A DNA stretch of 64,000 bases from Blastomyces gilchristii SLH14081 (lineage: Eukaryota; Ascomycota; Eurotiomycetes; Onygenales; Ajellomycetaceae), in contig NW_003101672.1 of assembly GCF_000003855.2 (NCBI RefSeq), forward strand, positions 705,483 through 769,482, read 5' to 3'. The position numbers and the translations under genes were made by a program. This document shows, one piece after another, positions 50,717-62,489 of the stretch (the stretch's first letter is position 1; each line of letters starts with the position of its first letter). The notes beneath the pieces were generated by a model. It did no database searches and was not told the DNA's origin. It saw nothing but the letters and a program-made list of their open reading frames with translations.

Positions 50717-51536
50717 TCAGTATAGGTGTAATGGATCAGAGGAGGATATTGGTATATTGTCATGCGGAGTTGTTTGGAGTATGGACAGTTTCTAGGTTGT
50801 TGGACATGGGGGTTATGGGGCCCGCAGGCCCTTGGCCAAAGGTTGAGCTAGTCCACTGCTTGCGACTAAATGTATTTTCAGCTGTATGATTGCTATTTTT
50901 ATTGATCGTGTAGAGGAGGTAGCACAGGCAGTGGCGAACTGAAATATCATCTTTATGACTCCCTAGAGAACTGGTTGCTTCTCTGGGCGGTGTGATATAA
51001 TACTGAGTCCTTCCCTCCGGGTGGAACATCCTGCTTGAGGAATATAGTGCTATCGTATGTGTAAGGAAGCCGTAACGCATTTTGAAGTGATGCTGTAGGA
51101 GGCAATTTGACCTAAACAAGACTATTAGTCAGGCACACGGGAGGTATTTAATTTGGGGGGTAGGGTTACGCGGAAACATTCCAAGAGCAAGTCAAATCGG
51201 TTTTCCCATTTCGCCCTCCTTGTAATCCTCCCATAATGTCTAAGGTCATGCTTCCAGAGGGGGTCTTTACCTTCCCTACCACTACCATGGTGGGTATTTC
51301 ATTATCAGAGAGAACTTGTAGATCCTTAAGACTTACAGCAGGACAGTCAACTGCTACAAAGTCAGTGACAAAAGAACTGTTTTAGGAGGCCTTGCTCTCC
51401 CTGCACACCTTGTAGCCACCAAAGTAGAATCTGACATCATTGTGGTTTGCAACTGCACTTGCGGGCGTACGGGCATTTTGTGCGTAGCGTTCCCAAATCG
51501 ATTGCTCATCACCACAAATGTAATGTTCAGCAGCTG

Positions 51537-51554
51537 TGAAAATGATCATTTTCA
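51537..51554. repeat. Perfect 18-bp palindrome
   Basis: TGAAAATGATCATTTTCA reads the same on both strands. It may be a binding site or the centre of a small fold-back; partial complementarity continues outward. Confidence 0.6.
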
Positions 51555-51775
51555 GCCGCTAGCAAACTGTCACATCATTATATGAAGTAATGTGATTAAC
51601 TACTCAATACTCACTTACACTTAACACTCATCATTTCATCATCATAATAATGAAATATTTTCATTGATATCTTAACAACATAATTAGATTTTAAGATGAT
51701 ATATTATATGATGAAAATATATATAGAAAATTACATATAAAAATATACAGCTAATTCTATAAATATTTATTAGAC

Positions 51776-52297
51776 TTAATAACTAGACTGACCGTGTGAC
51801 CGTGTCTGAGACCAGGACCAGAATTTTTGATAGTCTCATTGTCAATTCGACAGATCCCATTACACAGTTCTAACATTAGATAGTAGTCTCATACTGTCTC
51901 AGTGAGACTTACTGTCTACTCTTATCACATTTTTCAAATGAGATCATGATTTTCACTTCTCAATTTAAATTATTTTTATTACTTTAAATGACTTTAAATC
52001 TTATTTAAGTGTTATCAAAAAGTGTTACTTTTTAAAAAATTAAAAATAGTCTAAAAAAAACCTTAAAATGTCTAAAAATAGTAACTTTATACTAAGAATG
52101 AGACTAAATGAAATCAAATGAAATCACTTTCTCATTTTTTTCAAGTCATGATTTCATTTTGAGATCTGATATATAGTCACTTTGCATGTTTATTTAATGA
52201 TTAGTCCCAGTGAGATTCATGTCAAGAAATGTATGAGATCAGATTAAATGAGATCAAATATGAAATTCATAGTCTCAGTAATCAGTCTATTAATAAC
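51776..52297. mobile_element. hAT-like non-autonomous DNA element with 8-bp target duplication
   Basis: The element body (51784-52289, 506 bp) begins TAGACTGA and ends with its inverse TCAGTCTA. Both ends are flanked by the identical octamer TTAATAAC (51776-51783 and 52290-52297). An 8-bp duplication with short inverted ends is the hallmark of the hAT superfamily. Beyond the first eight bases the ends diverge mainly by changes that look like C-to-T decay. There is no open frame of note inside, so this would be a MITE-type derivative moved by a transposase encoded elsewhere. Confidence 0.65.
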
Positions 52298-52623
52298 TCA
52301 TCTAAAATATAAAATCTTGAATAAAGACAGATTCAGTGAGTAAGCAGTTATTAAATTAGTAAAGATTATAATATTATCAGATTTCTTCAGTAGTGAATTT
52401 ATAAGCACTCTGATAAAGCTTTAAAAACATAATTTAGTTACTTTTTATAAAATCAAGAGTTTACTTTTCTGATTAGAAAGAAAATTTTTAAATTCTTTAA
52501 TCTTTTTCTTATTCAACTGTAATTACTACTGTATAGTAGCTTATTCTTTCTTCTCTTTTTACTCTTAAGTCTTTCTTACATTTCTAAGCTTCTTTTTAAT
52601 CTGCTGTTGAGCAGTTCTTAAAG

Positions 52624-53050
52624 TGTAAGAAATCCCGCTTCTCGCGGATGCTTTATCTCTATTTCTATCTCTCATGTAATCAATAGGGCTAGCGGCCCTT
52701 GACTACACACAACTATATAGACTGAAGTTCACAAATACTATTCATAACTCAGCTTGAATACTATTATATATTTAATCTCTACATTTTATCTTTCTACTGT
52801 GAATACTTCTAGTAGTTAACAGTATATATCATATCAAGCTGTAAATATCTGAATAATCATCTGTGAGTACTTATTCTTACATTTCAAGCTCAGTCAGTCA
52901 GCAATCATCTGTTATAACTGAAAGAACTAGAAACTTATATACTTTAATCTCTATAAACTCTACTGCAGATACTCAGAAGCAGTTATCTGAATTATGAATA
53001 ATCTCTATAAAAGAAGTCTCAGAGAACTTACTAATTACTTACAGAATATC
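52624..53050 (+). mobile_element. Truncated LTR-retrotransposon fragment (5' LTR plus about 170 bp)
   Basis: A 258-bp LTR (52624-52881) starts TGTAAGAA and ends TTCTTACA. It is followed by internal sequence that matches, in opposite orientation, the first 170 bases inside the full element at 56557-63805. Similarity stops near 53050, where unrelated sequence begins. Differences from the full copy are mostly C/T or G/A. No target duplication or second LTR belongs to it, so the rest was lost or replaced. Confidence 0.8.
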
Positions 53051-53700
53051 AATCATCCATCAACCGCTCCACCACGAACTCGCTCGATTTTTCGAATAAG
53101 AACCCACCGATAGATCCATCGAAAAGCCCTCGATCATACGAGCATTTTGACCCCATCGCCGACCGCATACCCCGTGTGGTGGTGGAGTTATCCAGCCAAA
53201 CGTGAACCAGACGTCGTTCAGAACTCCTGCGTGGGATTATCCCCCATTCTCCCCTACCACACCACAACCCCGGGCCAAAGTGCCATACAAATTGTAAGGT
53301 GAAGAGTCCTAGCCATATGCGCCAATCTTCTCGATTTTGGAAGATCCCCGATCTGTAGTTGTGGAGATATCTGAGGAGTGACCTCCGCGAAAACCCTGTC
53401 CATCTTTGATGTTTCAAAACACCAACGCCAAGTCTCACCCTTGTACCGCCCTTCCCAATCTGGCCCATCCCCGGCAGAAAAATACAAAAAGATACCTCGG
53501 TGATAATATCAAGCACATAATCAACAGCCACTTCTGAAGTGCAACCTCCGCGGTCTGTCTTCAGTGTATCTAGACATCAACACCAAGTCTCACCCTCGTA
53601 CCACCTCTCTCAATCTGGCCCATCCTCAACAGAAAAGTACAAAAAGATACCTCAGCAACTGTACTTGATACATAATCGGCAGACACAACAACTATAAAAT
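53051..53700. other. CpG-containing island within the transposon block, with a diverged tandem repeat
   Basis: Unlike its surroundings, this stretch is CpG-rich over roughly its first 500 bases. A segment at about 53420-53531 is repeated at about 53575-53687 (shared core AATCTGGCCCATCC and ACAAAAAGATACCTC), 155 bases apart, with the second copy poorer in CpG. A 160-codon minus frame (53049-53531) spans it but has no recognisable family. The origin is unknown: it may be a captured host sequence or a younger insertion. Confidence 0.5.
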
Positions 53701-54674
53701 CAGTATATCTCAAGGTCTGACTGAGCCTTTGATCCCTTGCACAGTGAGATATATTAAATCTAGTTTTAATACCTCAATATTCAATAGATTCTGCAAGAAA
53801 TTGAGAACAGCAACACTAGGTTTCTATTGAATTTGAGAATTAACTCTATATTAATATAATCATTGATAAAGTCTTCTATTTTGAGATATAAATAACCAGT
53901 TCCTCTACATCCCGCTGACAATATTTATATTATTATATAGAAATAGACTTATATTCTCTATAATATCAAGACTCTGAAGAGAGAAAGTCTTGATAGAAGA
54001 TATACAGTAGTGCATATCTTAGCAGTTTCTATCTTATTCTTCTGCAGCAGTTAATGCAAAAAAAAAAGATCTTAGAAATAATTTTTTACTTCTCTTGAAA
54101 AAGTAAGATGTTTTTCTCTGGGTTTTACACAATATTCTTACAAAGAATTAAAAACAGAGTTGTTTTCTGTCATAATTTCATATTCTTTTAAGTAAGAATT
54201 ACTTTTTCAGTAGCTGAAGAGCTTTCATTAATACTTAATTCTTTTTTACACTCTTTATTAACTGATTTGAGTTGCACACTTGTTGTGTGAGGAGAATTGA
54301 ATAATTTAGAATAAAATTGAATAGTTTTAATCAATTTCTCTGCAAAAAATTGATTTATTTTTTGTCAGTTTTTCTCTCAAAAACTGTCATATTATCTGAT
54401 TTATTATCAATTGATATCATACTTTTCCTCACTGTATCTCAAGAAAGAGATTGTAAAGATTTTATTGATTTATCTTAAAAATCAATTTTAGTTTATTAGA
54501 TTCTCTTTAAAAATCTAACCTAGTTACTGAACTAGTGTGAAAAAAATCAGGTGTTTTATACATAAAAGTCTTTTATTCTTCTTTTGAAACAGTCTGATCA
54601 ACTTTTCAATTGAAAACAGACTTAGAAATATCTCAATTGAAACAGTCTGACCAACTTTTTATTGAGTGAAAACA
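53701..54674 (+). other. AT-rich sequence upstream of the LINE ORF1
   Basis: Probably the 5' untranslated part of the LINE. It contains two short direct copies of a GAAACAGTCTGA(T/C)CAACTTTT motif, near 54586 and 54641, just before ORF1. No open frame is seen. The true 5' end of the LINE cannot be fixed. Confidence 0.4.
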
Positions 54675-56279
54675 ATGAGTTCAAAAATACACTCAGTTGA
54701 TGTGGAAAAAGATGCTTTCTCAAATGCTATTTCTGAGATTGAAATTCTGAAGAGAAGAAAGAAAGAAGAAATAGAGAAACAACAAGTTCTTGAAATACAG
54801 GAACTTGAAAAAGCAAGCAAGATTCTTGAAAAGCAGTGTCTGAGTGAGATGAATGAAGAAGTTCTGTTAATTCTTTATACTCAGACTAGACAACTACAGA
54901 AGATGATCAAGTTCAAACTTGAAATCTCAATCACAGTTCAAAAAACCTTGAAAAGTTCTAGTACAATCACTGACTCTTCATCTTACTCTTCTTCTTTCTT
55001 TTTTCCTACTTCTTCTTCTTCTTTGAATCAGAAGAAAACATATACTCAAGCAGCTGAATCTGCTGTCTCTAAACCTGCTGTCTCAAAACCTGCTAAAAAT
55101 CCTGAGAAAACTGAGAAGAATACTGCTCATGCCTCTATTCATAGAAAAGTGAAAAAGAAAATGTAAAAAGAGAAAAACTTTCAAATCTCTAGAAATAGAA
55201 GACTCATTCTCAAAGTCTCAAATCAGGACATTCTGCAAAGAAACAAGCTAAACTCAAATCTCATTTTCAGAATTAGAAATAAAATTAATCAGCAGTTCTT
55301 TTCTCAGTTGATAACTGATATTGAAGTTCAAAAATCAGTTATAGCTTCAATTGAGTTATCATTCTTTGAAAACTTCATCATTCTGACTACAATACCTGAA
55401 TTCAGTGCTGAATTTCTTATTCAGAATGAGAATCTCTGAAAGTCAGCAGTAGAATCTTTGCTGAACATAACAATTCTATCTGAAAGAGATGAAAAGTGAG
55501 ACAAATTCATTCTTTATAATATTCCAGTTGAAATTTTTGACTGTGAAGAAGAAATGCTACTTCTCAAAAATGAATTGAAAGAATACAACTCTATTCAACT
55601 GAGAAAGAAGCCTGTATGACTAAATTCAATTGAGTTCAGACAAAGCAGAAGAAATGTCTCTGTTCTAGTATATATAAAAACACTTGAACAGTCAAAGATC
55701 TCTGAAGTAAGAGTAGCAGGTTTGAAAATGAGAGTTCATGAATACAAAGACTCAAGAATGAATCTCAAAGCTCAAACACAGTGTTCAAACTGTCAAAGAT
55801 ATGAACACTTTACAATCTTATGTTTTAGAGACTCAAAATGTGCATTCTGTGCCAGAGATCACAAAACTAGTGAGTATAAATGTGAAACATGCTTAAAAAG
55901 AGGTGAAATTTATCAACATACTCTGCTTAAGTGCTCTAATTGCAAAGAAAAACATGCATCTAGCTCAAAAGAATGTATGTTTACTCCTAGAACTCAAAAG
56001 AACTGAAGAAAAGATGAAGCTCAAAGTCAATCTAGAACTGAAGAGAAGAGTCAAGTCAGTAGACTTATAACTGCAAGCTTAAAAAGAAGAAACTTTCAAC
56101 TATCTAAGTTCTCAAACTTCAATTCTTCAGCTAAATATAAACAGAATTTGAATTCTCAAACTTCTGTTAAGATTAGAGAATTGAGAAATGACTCTGATAA
56201 TAAACTAGATATAATGCAAGCAGTTGAGATTTCTACTTTTCAGAACAGTTATAATCTACTATCTGATGATAGTGATTAG
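54675..56279 (+). pseudogene. LINE ORF1 (gag-like, zinc knuckles), decayed
   Basis: An open stretch from ATG 54675 to 55166 encodes a charged, coiled-coil-like N-terminal part rich in Lys, Glu and Gln, followed by a Ser-rich run. After stops and a shift, 55722-56006 encodes three closely spaced Cys/His fingers: CSNCQRYEHFTILC (C-x2-C-x4-H-x4-C), CAFCARDHKTSEYKC and CSNCKEKHASSSKEC. This triple arrangement is that of ORF1 proteins of fungal non-LTR elements (Tad1/I-like). The remaining frame to the TAG at about 56279 is open apart from one stop. The product would bind element RNA. In-frame stops show that it is dead. Confidence 0.75.
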
Positions 56280-56302
56280 ATTCTACTCTACTCTCTTTTA
56301 GT

Positions 56303-56556
56303 ATGAATATACAATAAAAACAACAAAAAAAGTTTAAAAACTCTTCAAAAATCACATTTATTCAAAATAATGTGAATAGAAACTTAAATTATATTTATTC
56401 TTGTCTTCAAATTGCATTTGAATAAAAAGTTGATTTTATACTGCTTCAGAAGCCGAATTTTGATGCTGAGCAAAAATATGTCATTTCTCATTCAAGCTAC
56501 TACTGCTTTTTACCTCAAAAGTCTGAGATAAAGTCAAGAGTAGTGATCTATGAAAG
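56303..56556 (+). pseudogene. LINE ORF2, first part (apurinic-like endonuclease), interrupted
   Basis: Twenty-odd bases after ORF1 a frame begins MNIQ and continues, with stops, through ITFIQNNVNR and VDFILLQKPNFDAEQKY. These correspond to the first motifs of the endonuclease/exonuclease/phosphatase domain of LINE ORF2 proteins. The expected catalytic Glu of LLQEP is Lys here (GAG to AAG, a G-to-A change). The frame is cut at 56556 by the LTR element and resumes at 63811. Confidence 0.75.
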
Positions 56557-56814
56557 TGTAAGAATAAGTACTCGCAGGCGATTATTCGGGTGTTTGCAGC
56601 TTGACGTGATATGTACTGTTAACTACTAGAAGTATTCATGATAGAAAGATAAAATGTAGAAGTTAAATGTATAATAGCATTCAAGCTAAGTTATGAATAG
56701 TATTTGTGAACTTCAGTCTATATAGTTGTGTGTAGTCAAGGGCCGCTAGCTCTATTAATTATGTGAGAGATAGAAATAGAGATAAAGAATTCATAAGAAG
56801 CAGAATTTCTTACA
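56557..56814 (-). repeat. 3' LTR of the gypsy-like element
   Basis: 258 bp, ending in the inverted octamers TGTAAGAA/TTCTTACA. It is more CpG-poor than its partner in the half near the element interior. Confidence 0.93.
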
Positions 56815-59492
56815 TATCTCTCTCTCTCTAAGACTTCATCTGTGAAGCCTTTCACTGAGTGACTTTATAGAGTCAGCTCAGCACTGCAGTGATACTCACT
56901 AAAAATTCTTCATATCTATAAAAAATCTCAGTGAGGAAAAATCTCTTATCACTGTAAAGAAAAAAGAGTCTGTCACTCAGTTTCTTATTCTATAAGATTC
57001 TTTATAATCTACAGATTCTTCTCTGATTATTATATAGATTCATCTCATATCTTTCATATAGAAGAATTCTGATTGACTCTTAATCATTTTCATGAGATTC
57101 TTGTGTGATCATTACACAGATTTATCTCATAGATGAATCACTCTTTATAAGATTATTCTTATTAAAGAGAAATATTCACAAGTTAATCTTTCACTTATTC
57201 TTATAAATCATTATTCTTTGACACTGTAGAATTGTGAGGAATTTTTCATTCTTTTATTAACTCTGTAGAATTGTAGAATTAAGATATTTACAGTTTGCAA
57301 TCACTCTTTATAATCATATAGAAAGATTCAGATCTGTGATTTACAATCACTCTTATTTACTAGAGTGATTTGACTATTCTGTAGAATTACTTACAGTGTA
57401 AGCAAACCTCTCTAAAGTAGTATAAATATCTCAGATCTATTCATAGAATCTCATCTTCTTTTCTCTTTTTCTGTAACAGCTTTCATTCTTATAAACTGTG
57501 AGTATTCTCATTCATTCATGAAGTATTTTTATTCAGATAATAGAGAGAGAGTATTTCTGACAATGTTCATATATTGATTCAAGAACTTCTCAAGAATAAA
57601 AATTTTTTTCAATTTCAATATCTTTATAAATAATGTCTGACTGCTGCTGAGCTTCTCATGAGTGTCTCTATAACTTCTCTAATTACTTTTTACTGATTGA
57701 TGAAGCAGAGATACTGTCACTTATAATTATATCTTCATTTCTTTCAGCCCTGTCACTGCATCTGATCTTCAGGCCAGTAGCTAATTCTCTGTCTCTTTCA
57801 GGCCAGTCTCTGGCTCTAAGCAGTGCAGTTCTCTTCTTTGCTGTAAGTCTTCTTATAAGTAATTTCTTACAAACTTTAGCTAACAGTTCTTGCAAAGCTC
57901 TCTGTGTTATCAGTGTCTTCTGCAGCTCTATGAGTCTATAATCACTCTCTCTCTGTCTGCACAATTTCTGATCAGATATATACAAATATGTCTAGGTTCT
58001 CTATTAATAGTTCTCACACTGCAGTGCATTTCTGCAATTTCATTGTTAATGAGAGATGAGTCTTCAGGTACCTGTAAAATCCAGGTAATTAAAACAATGT
58101 GAATGTCATGAATTTATGATGAGAGTTAATCTGAACAGATAAGTTCTCTCTCTGTATCTCAATTGTTTTCAGACTGAATACTTCAGTATAACTGAGAAAA
58201 TAGACATAGCTTTATAAGAAGTATCTGATCACATGTACAGATAATCAGTCTTCAAGACTCTGCTATAACTATACATACTCTGATATCTGACTTCTCTGAA
58301 GTCTGTGCATTTTTGATAATCTTCACATCAAATGCAATAATTATCTGTACTATAAGTATGATACTCTCTACTTCTTTGAAGAAGAAAATTGATAGTTGTG
58401 AAGAAGTTGAATATCATAGATATTAAGAATGTGAGTTTGAGTTTTCTTTATTTTTTCTTTATTGATCTTCAAATTGTGTTCATGACTCTGTTTATTTTCT
58501 TATTTTTTAGCTTAATAAGAATATAATTTCTTCTTCTCTTATATACACTGCAGACTGTTCATTTCAGTAGAAATTCATCATCTTATAGACTAGAATTTAT
58601 AAATAACAGTATTAATATCTTTATTATAATCAGATTCTTAGTGAAGACTGTATCATTCTGACTTATCAGAATTTGCAGTATAAAAGTCATGTCTCAGCTT
58701 CTACAGATATCTTATCTGTCTGAATGATTCTCAAGTGAACTTATTTATCTTATCAGAATACTCTTATCACTGAACCTTGAATCAGAGCTTATGATCTCAC
58801 TTCTCTGAGTTAATAATCTCTTTAATCTGATATTCTCTTTCACTCTCTAGTATTTTATAAATAAGATGATGAGTCACAGAATTCTCTTCTGAGAATTTCT
58901 TATATTCATAGAGTAAAGAGATATGAAAAATATTATATATCTATAACTCAGATAACAGTTTCAATCTGTAGAACTGTAAGCTAACTTTCTTCATAATCTT
59001 ATAAGATCTTATCTATAAGAGATTCAGCTTCTTGCTAGATCTCTGTGTGATGATGTTTTCTAGACTCAGTCAGACTCTATTATCTTTCTTAAAACTCTTT
59101 ATAATATGCTTAAAGTCATAGTATCTCTTCTGATACTCTTGAGTCTTTCTTAAGAATTTACAGACTTTCTCTCAGATCTTCTGAATTCTCTCAGTCTGTT
59201 CACAGACATCATCACACTCTATAGTGTACTCTTGTGAGTTTATCAAGATTATCTGCAGATAAGTCTCAGTGAGTATCTCAAAGAGGGTTTTATCTGTACT
59301 GACATGCTTTGAGTTATTATATATGAACTCTGTAAGTGATAATCAATGCATTCAGTCATTCTGATTATAATTAACAAAGTACTGCAGATACTGTTTTAAT
59401 ATACTCATCAGACATTCTGTCTGATTATCTGTCTATTAATGAAAAGCTGTGCTTAGATCTCACAAGATCTTCAGTATAGTTATCAGATCAGA

Positions 59493-59723
59493 TCAGAACT
59501 CTTCTATGAAGATTGATTTTCTATCTGAGACAATATTTGCAGACAATTCATGCAACTGAATCACATTGTGAATAAAGATATGAGTCAAATTCTTTAACTT
59601 CAAGTTCTTATAGATGAGTATAAAGTGTGTTATCTTAATAAAGTAATTTACTATCATCAGCACACTGTTAAAACAGGCATTATATATGTTCTTACTTTCA
59701 GAGAGACTTATAAGAGTATTCAT
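59493..59723 (-). pseudogene. Integrase core fragment of the gypsy-like element
   Basis: The longest open piece of the integrase. It contains VLMIVNYFIKITHF and LHELSANIVSDRKSIF, which align with the DDE integrase blocks usually read as a D-R/Y-x-T-K-x-x-H stretch and a VSDRGSxF stretch. The first catalytic Asp is Asn here, as expected from G-to-A change on the coding strand; the second Asp is kept. Confidence 0.8.
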
Positions 59724-60743
59724 TTCTAGCTATTCTCAAGATTTCTGTGAGATGAATAGAGAAGTAAGTTCTTCATATAATCTGAACTACACTATCTGTA
59801 AATTTTGATAAACAGTATAAGAATTCACTATCTTCTTCATAAATTCTTGTATCTTCAGTCAGAAGTATTTTCTTATAAGCAACTCATGAGTTCTAGTATC
59901 TATAAAATGACCTGCTAGAGAAGAGTTATGATACCTTTTAATAAGTTCTACATATAGAAACTCATTCACAGACACATAAATCTAACCCTCTCTTCATAAG
60001 AGATTATTTAAGTCTCTTCAATTCTTTATTTCTGCAGAGTTGATTTCTGCTGTGAGCAGTTTCTAAATATACTGAGTATATTCATTCTTCAGTTGCAGTT
60101 CAGACAATCTGAATAGAAGATCTTATAAAGACTTATACTCTGTTTTCTCTTACATCAGATCTTCTGTGATGCTTCTCAAAGCCTGTAAATTCTTCAGATT
60201 ATAGATACTCTCTTCAAGAATTCTTACAGAGATTCTCAGAGTGTTGACTCTCAGTATTATAAAGAGTAATTGTGCAGGCTTCTTTTCTTTCTCTCTTCTC
60301 TTCTTTTATAAAAAATTGAAAGACTCTTCAGTTAATCTCTTTACAATACTCAGTCTGAGTATTCTGTAAAGCTTTTCTGTCTTCTCTAGTCTCTCTATAT
60401 CTGTCACTCTGATCTTCTTAATATAGTCTGATCTGTGAGAGAGTCTGTCTGCTGAGTTCTTAGTTTTCTTAATATATTCTATCTTGAACTAGAACTCACT
60501 CAGTCTCTGAGCTCAGTGAATCTGTCACTGTGAGAGTTTCTTGATTGAAGTAAACTGTTATAAGCTGTTATAATCAGTTCTAGCAGTAATCACTGTTACA
60601 AGATTCTTAAAGTAGTGATATCAGTGATAAAAGAATTTCACTATTATAAGAAGCTTCTAATTATAAATATTATAGTTGATCTCTGCAGATTACATCTTCT
60701 GCAAGAAAAAGACTACTGAAACTCAGTTCTCATTTAACTATAG

Positions 60744-60926
60744 TTATGAGACTATTTCTGAAATTACAAAGAAGAAGACATCTGTCTTCAATCTGATTAA
60801 GAGTAAGAAATTAAAGTGAAATAGTATCACTGTATCTGTAAATATCTGTTTCAATCTTATAAAGACTCTGTAAGCTTCTGAGATAAGAAAGTTCTCACAG
60901 TTCTTTCTTCTCAATAATCTTTTCAT
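60744..60926 (-). pseudogene. RNase H region fragment of the gypsy-like element
   Basis: RLKQIFTDTVILFHFNF followed by a TDVFFF-like block corresponds to the link between reverse transcriptase and RNase H, where active elements have TDAS. It lies between the integrase and reverse transcriptase pieces, as expected for gypsy elements. Confidence 0.65.
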
Positions 60927-61475
60927 TCTCTATTTATGAAATAACTTCTTCTTATTTTCACTCTTCAGTATGTCTATAAGAGTTAAAAAGATTCTCATAA
61001 ATACAAAGATAAACTATCTATAGAAATTCACAAAGCTCAGAAAGATCTGAATCTTGTAAATACTAGTTAATTCTGATTATAATAGAATAGTCTTAATCTG
61101 CAAAGATTTCATCTGAATATCATTTACAGTGATTATATATTCTAGAAAATTAATTCAGCAGATACTGAAGTTGCACTTTATGAGCTTAATATACAGTTCT
61201 GTCTTATCTAAGACCTTCAATACACTTTACATATACTCAGTGTGTTCTTTCTTCTTCACAGAGTACATCATCACATCATTCAGATATATTATCATGAAGA
61301 CATTCAGATATGTATAAAGTATTTTATTGATGAAAGACTGAAATACTGTGAGAATATTAGTCAGATTAAAAGACATCACTAGATATTCAAACAATCTCAG
61401 TGCAGTTCTAAAGACAGTCTTTCATTTATTTTCAGACTGTATTCACAGCTGTGTATATACATTGATTATATTCAG

Positions 61476-61694
61476 TTATATGAATATAACAGCTTCTGTG
61501 AGACAGTTGATTATATTCTTAATCAGAGACAGAGAATAGCAGCTCTTTATTATCTTGAAGTTCAGATTATAATAGTTTACATACAATCTGAGATCTTCAT
61601 CCTTCTTCTTTACAAATATTACAGAGGCTTCCATGAAGGCCTGTGAAGATTGAATGAAGTCATTCTTCAAATTCTTCTTCACATAGGTCTGCAA
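61476..61694 (-). pseudogene. Reverse transcriptase fragment of the gypsy-like element
   Basis: FVKKKDEDLRLYVNYYNLN matches the FVKKKDG-LR-VDYR-LN block of gypsy reverse transcriptases, with the Asp changed to Asn and an Arg changed to Tyr. A Y-x-L-x-L-I block follows (CYSLSLIKNIINCL). Confidence 0.8.
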
Positions 61695-62447
61695 GACCTC
61701 TGTCTCATGATGAGAGAGTTTATAGATTGATTCTCAGAAGAGTTTCTGTTCTTCTATCAAATCTATTATCAGATTCTTCTCACAGTAAGAAGAAAGCTCA
61801 GCTGTCTTTACTGAGCTAAATATCTCTGTAAGATCTTGATATTTCTCTGATATCTGAAGCTCAGTTTTCATAACTGTGAGATTCTCAGATACTTATAAAG
61901 TTATTATATAGATGAGCTTGTCTTCTCTAATTAACTCTACAGCATTAACTGCTTCTATCTCTGTGAGTGAGTCTGTTAACACTGATCAGAAGTATAAACC
62001 TGACTCACAGACAGCTATGTGTGAATTATGTCTTTAAAGTTATACAAGTTCTAAGTACATATTATCTATAATATCTGTGATAATCACAGTTTCTGCAAAT
62101 CTTCTTCAGATTTCAGAGAGATCTTGTAATTCAAAGATAATTCTTATAAGTCTCTCAGTTCTCAGATCTGAGTTCTCATACTCTGCTTATTACAAGAGCA
62201 GATTCTCAGTCTTTATCTTTCAGCTCATTTACTCTGTGAGCTTTAGAGATATCACAGTAACCTGAGATTCTGAGTTCATCAATACTTCTCATGCTTGCAG
62301 AGCAGCAGTACTGCAGTGCAGTCTCTCTCTATGAGTAAGTATTTTCATCAGAGAAGTAACAGATTCAGATATCAGCTTCAGAGCTCTTAAGAAGACTGTT
62401 ACTGACTCTGACTGTAACTTCTCAAATTTCTATTTTAATTTGTCTGA

Positions 62448-62489
62448 ACAGTTTATGCAGAGATGTTCTGATTTAGAACAGATAAAGCA
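62448..62489 (-). pseudogene. Gag zinc knuckle of the gypsy-like element
   Basis: Reading the minus strand gives CFICSKSEHLCINC, a C-x2-C-x4-H-x4-C nucleocapsid finger preceded by a lysine run. Its place, upstream of reverse transcriptase and downstream of the 5' LTR, fits gag. Confidence 0.75.

Larger units (their letters stand above)
49642..51775. other. Intergenic region before the transposon block
   Basis: RMT2 promoter, followed by sequence with no supported gene. Short protein-like fragments occur on the minus strand near 50176-50361 and 50480-50716. A perfect 18-bp palindrome sits at 51537-51554. From about 51600 the base composition becomes AT-rich. Confidence 0.5.

Noticed and set aside
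51236..51520. Plus-strand text beginning MSKVMLPEGVFTFPTTTM
   Set aside because: About 49 codons then a stop. A continuation in another frame is possible but has no splice support and no known family.
53049..53531. 160-codon minus-strand frame in the CpG-containing island
   Set aside because: Not called as a gene because it has no family match, and the diverged tandem copy is interrupted by stops. The segment is kept as a finding.
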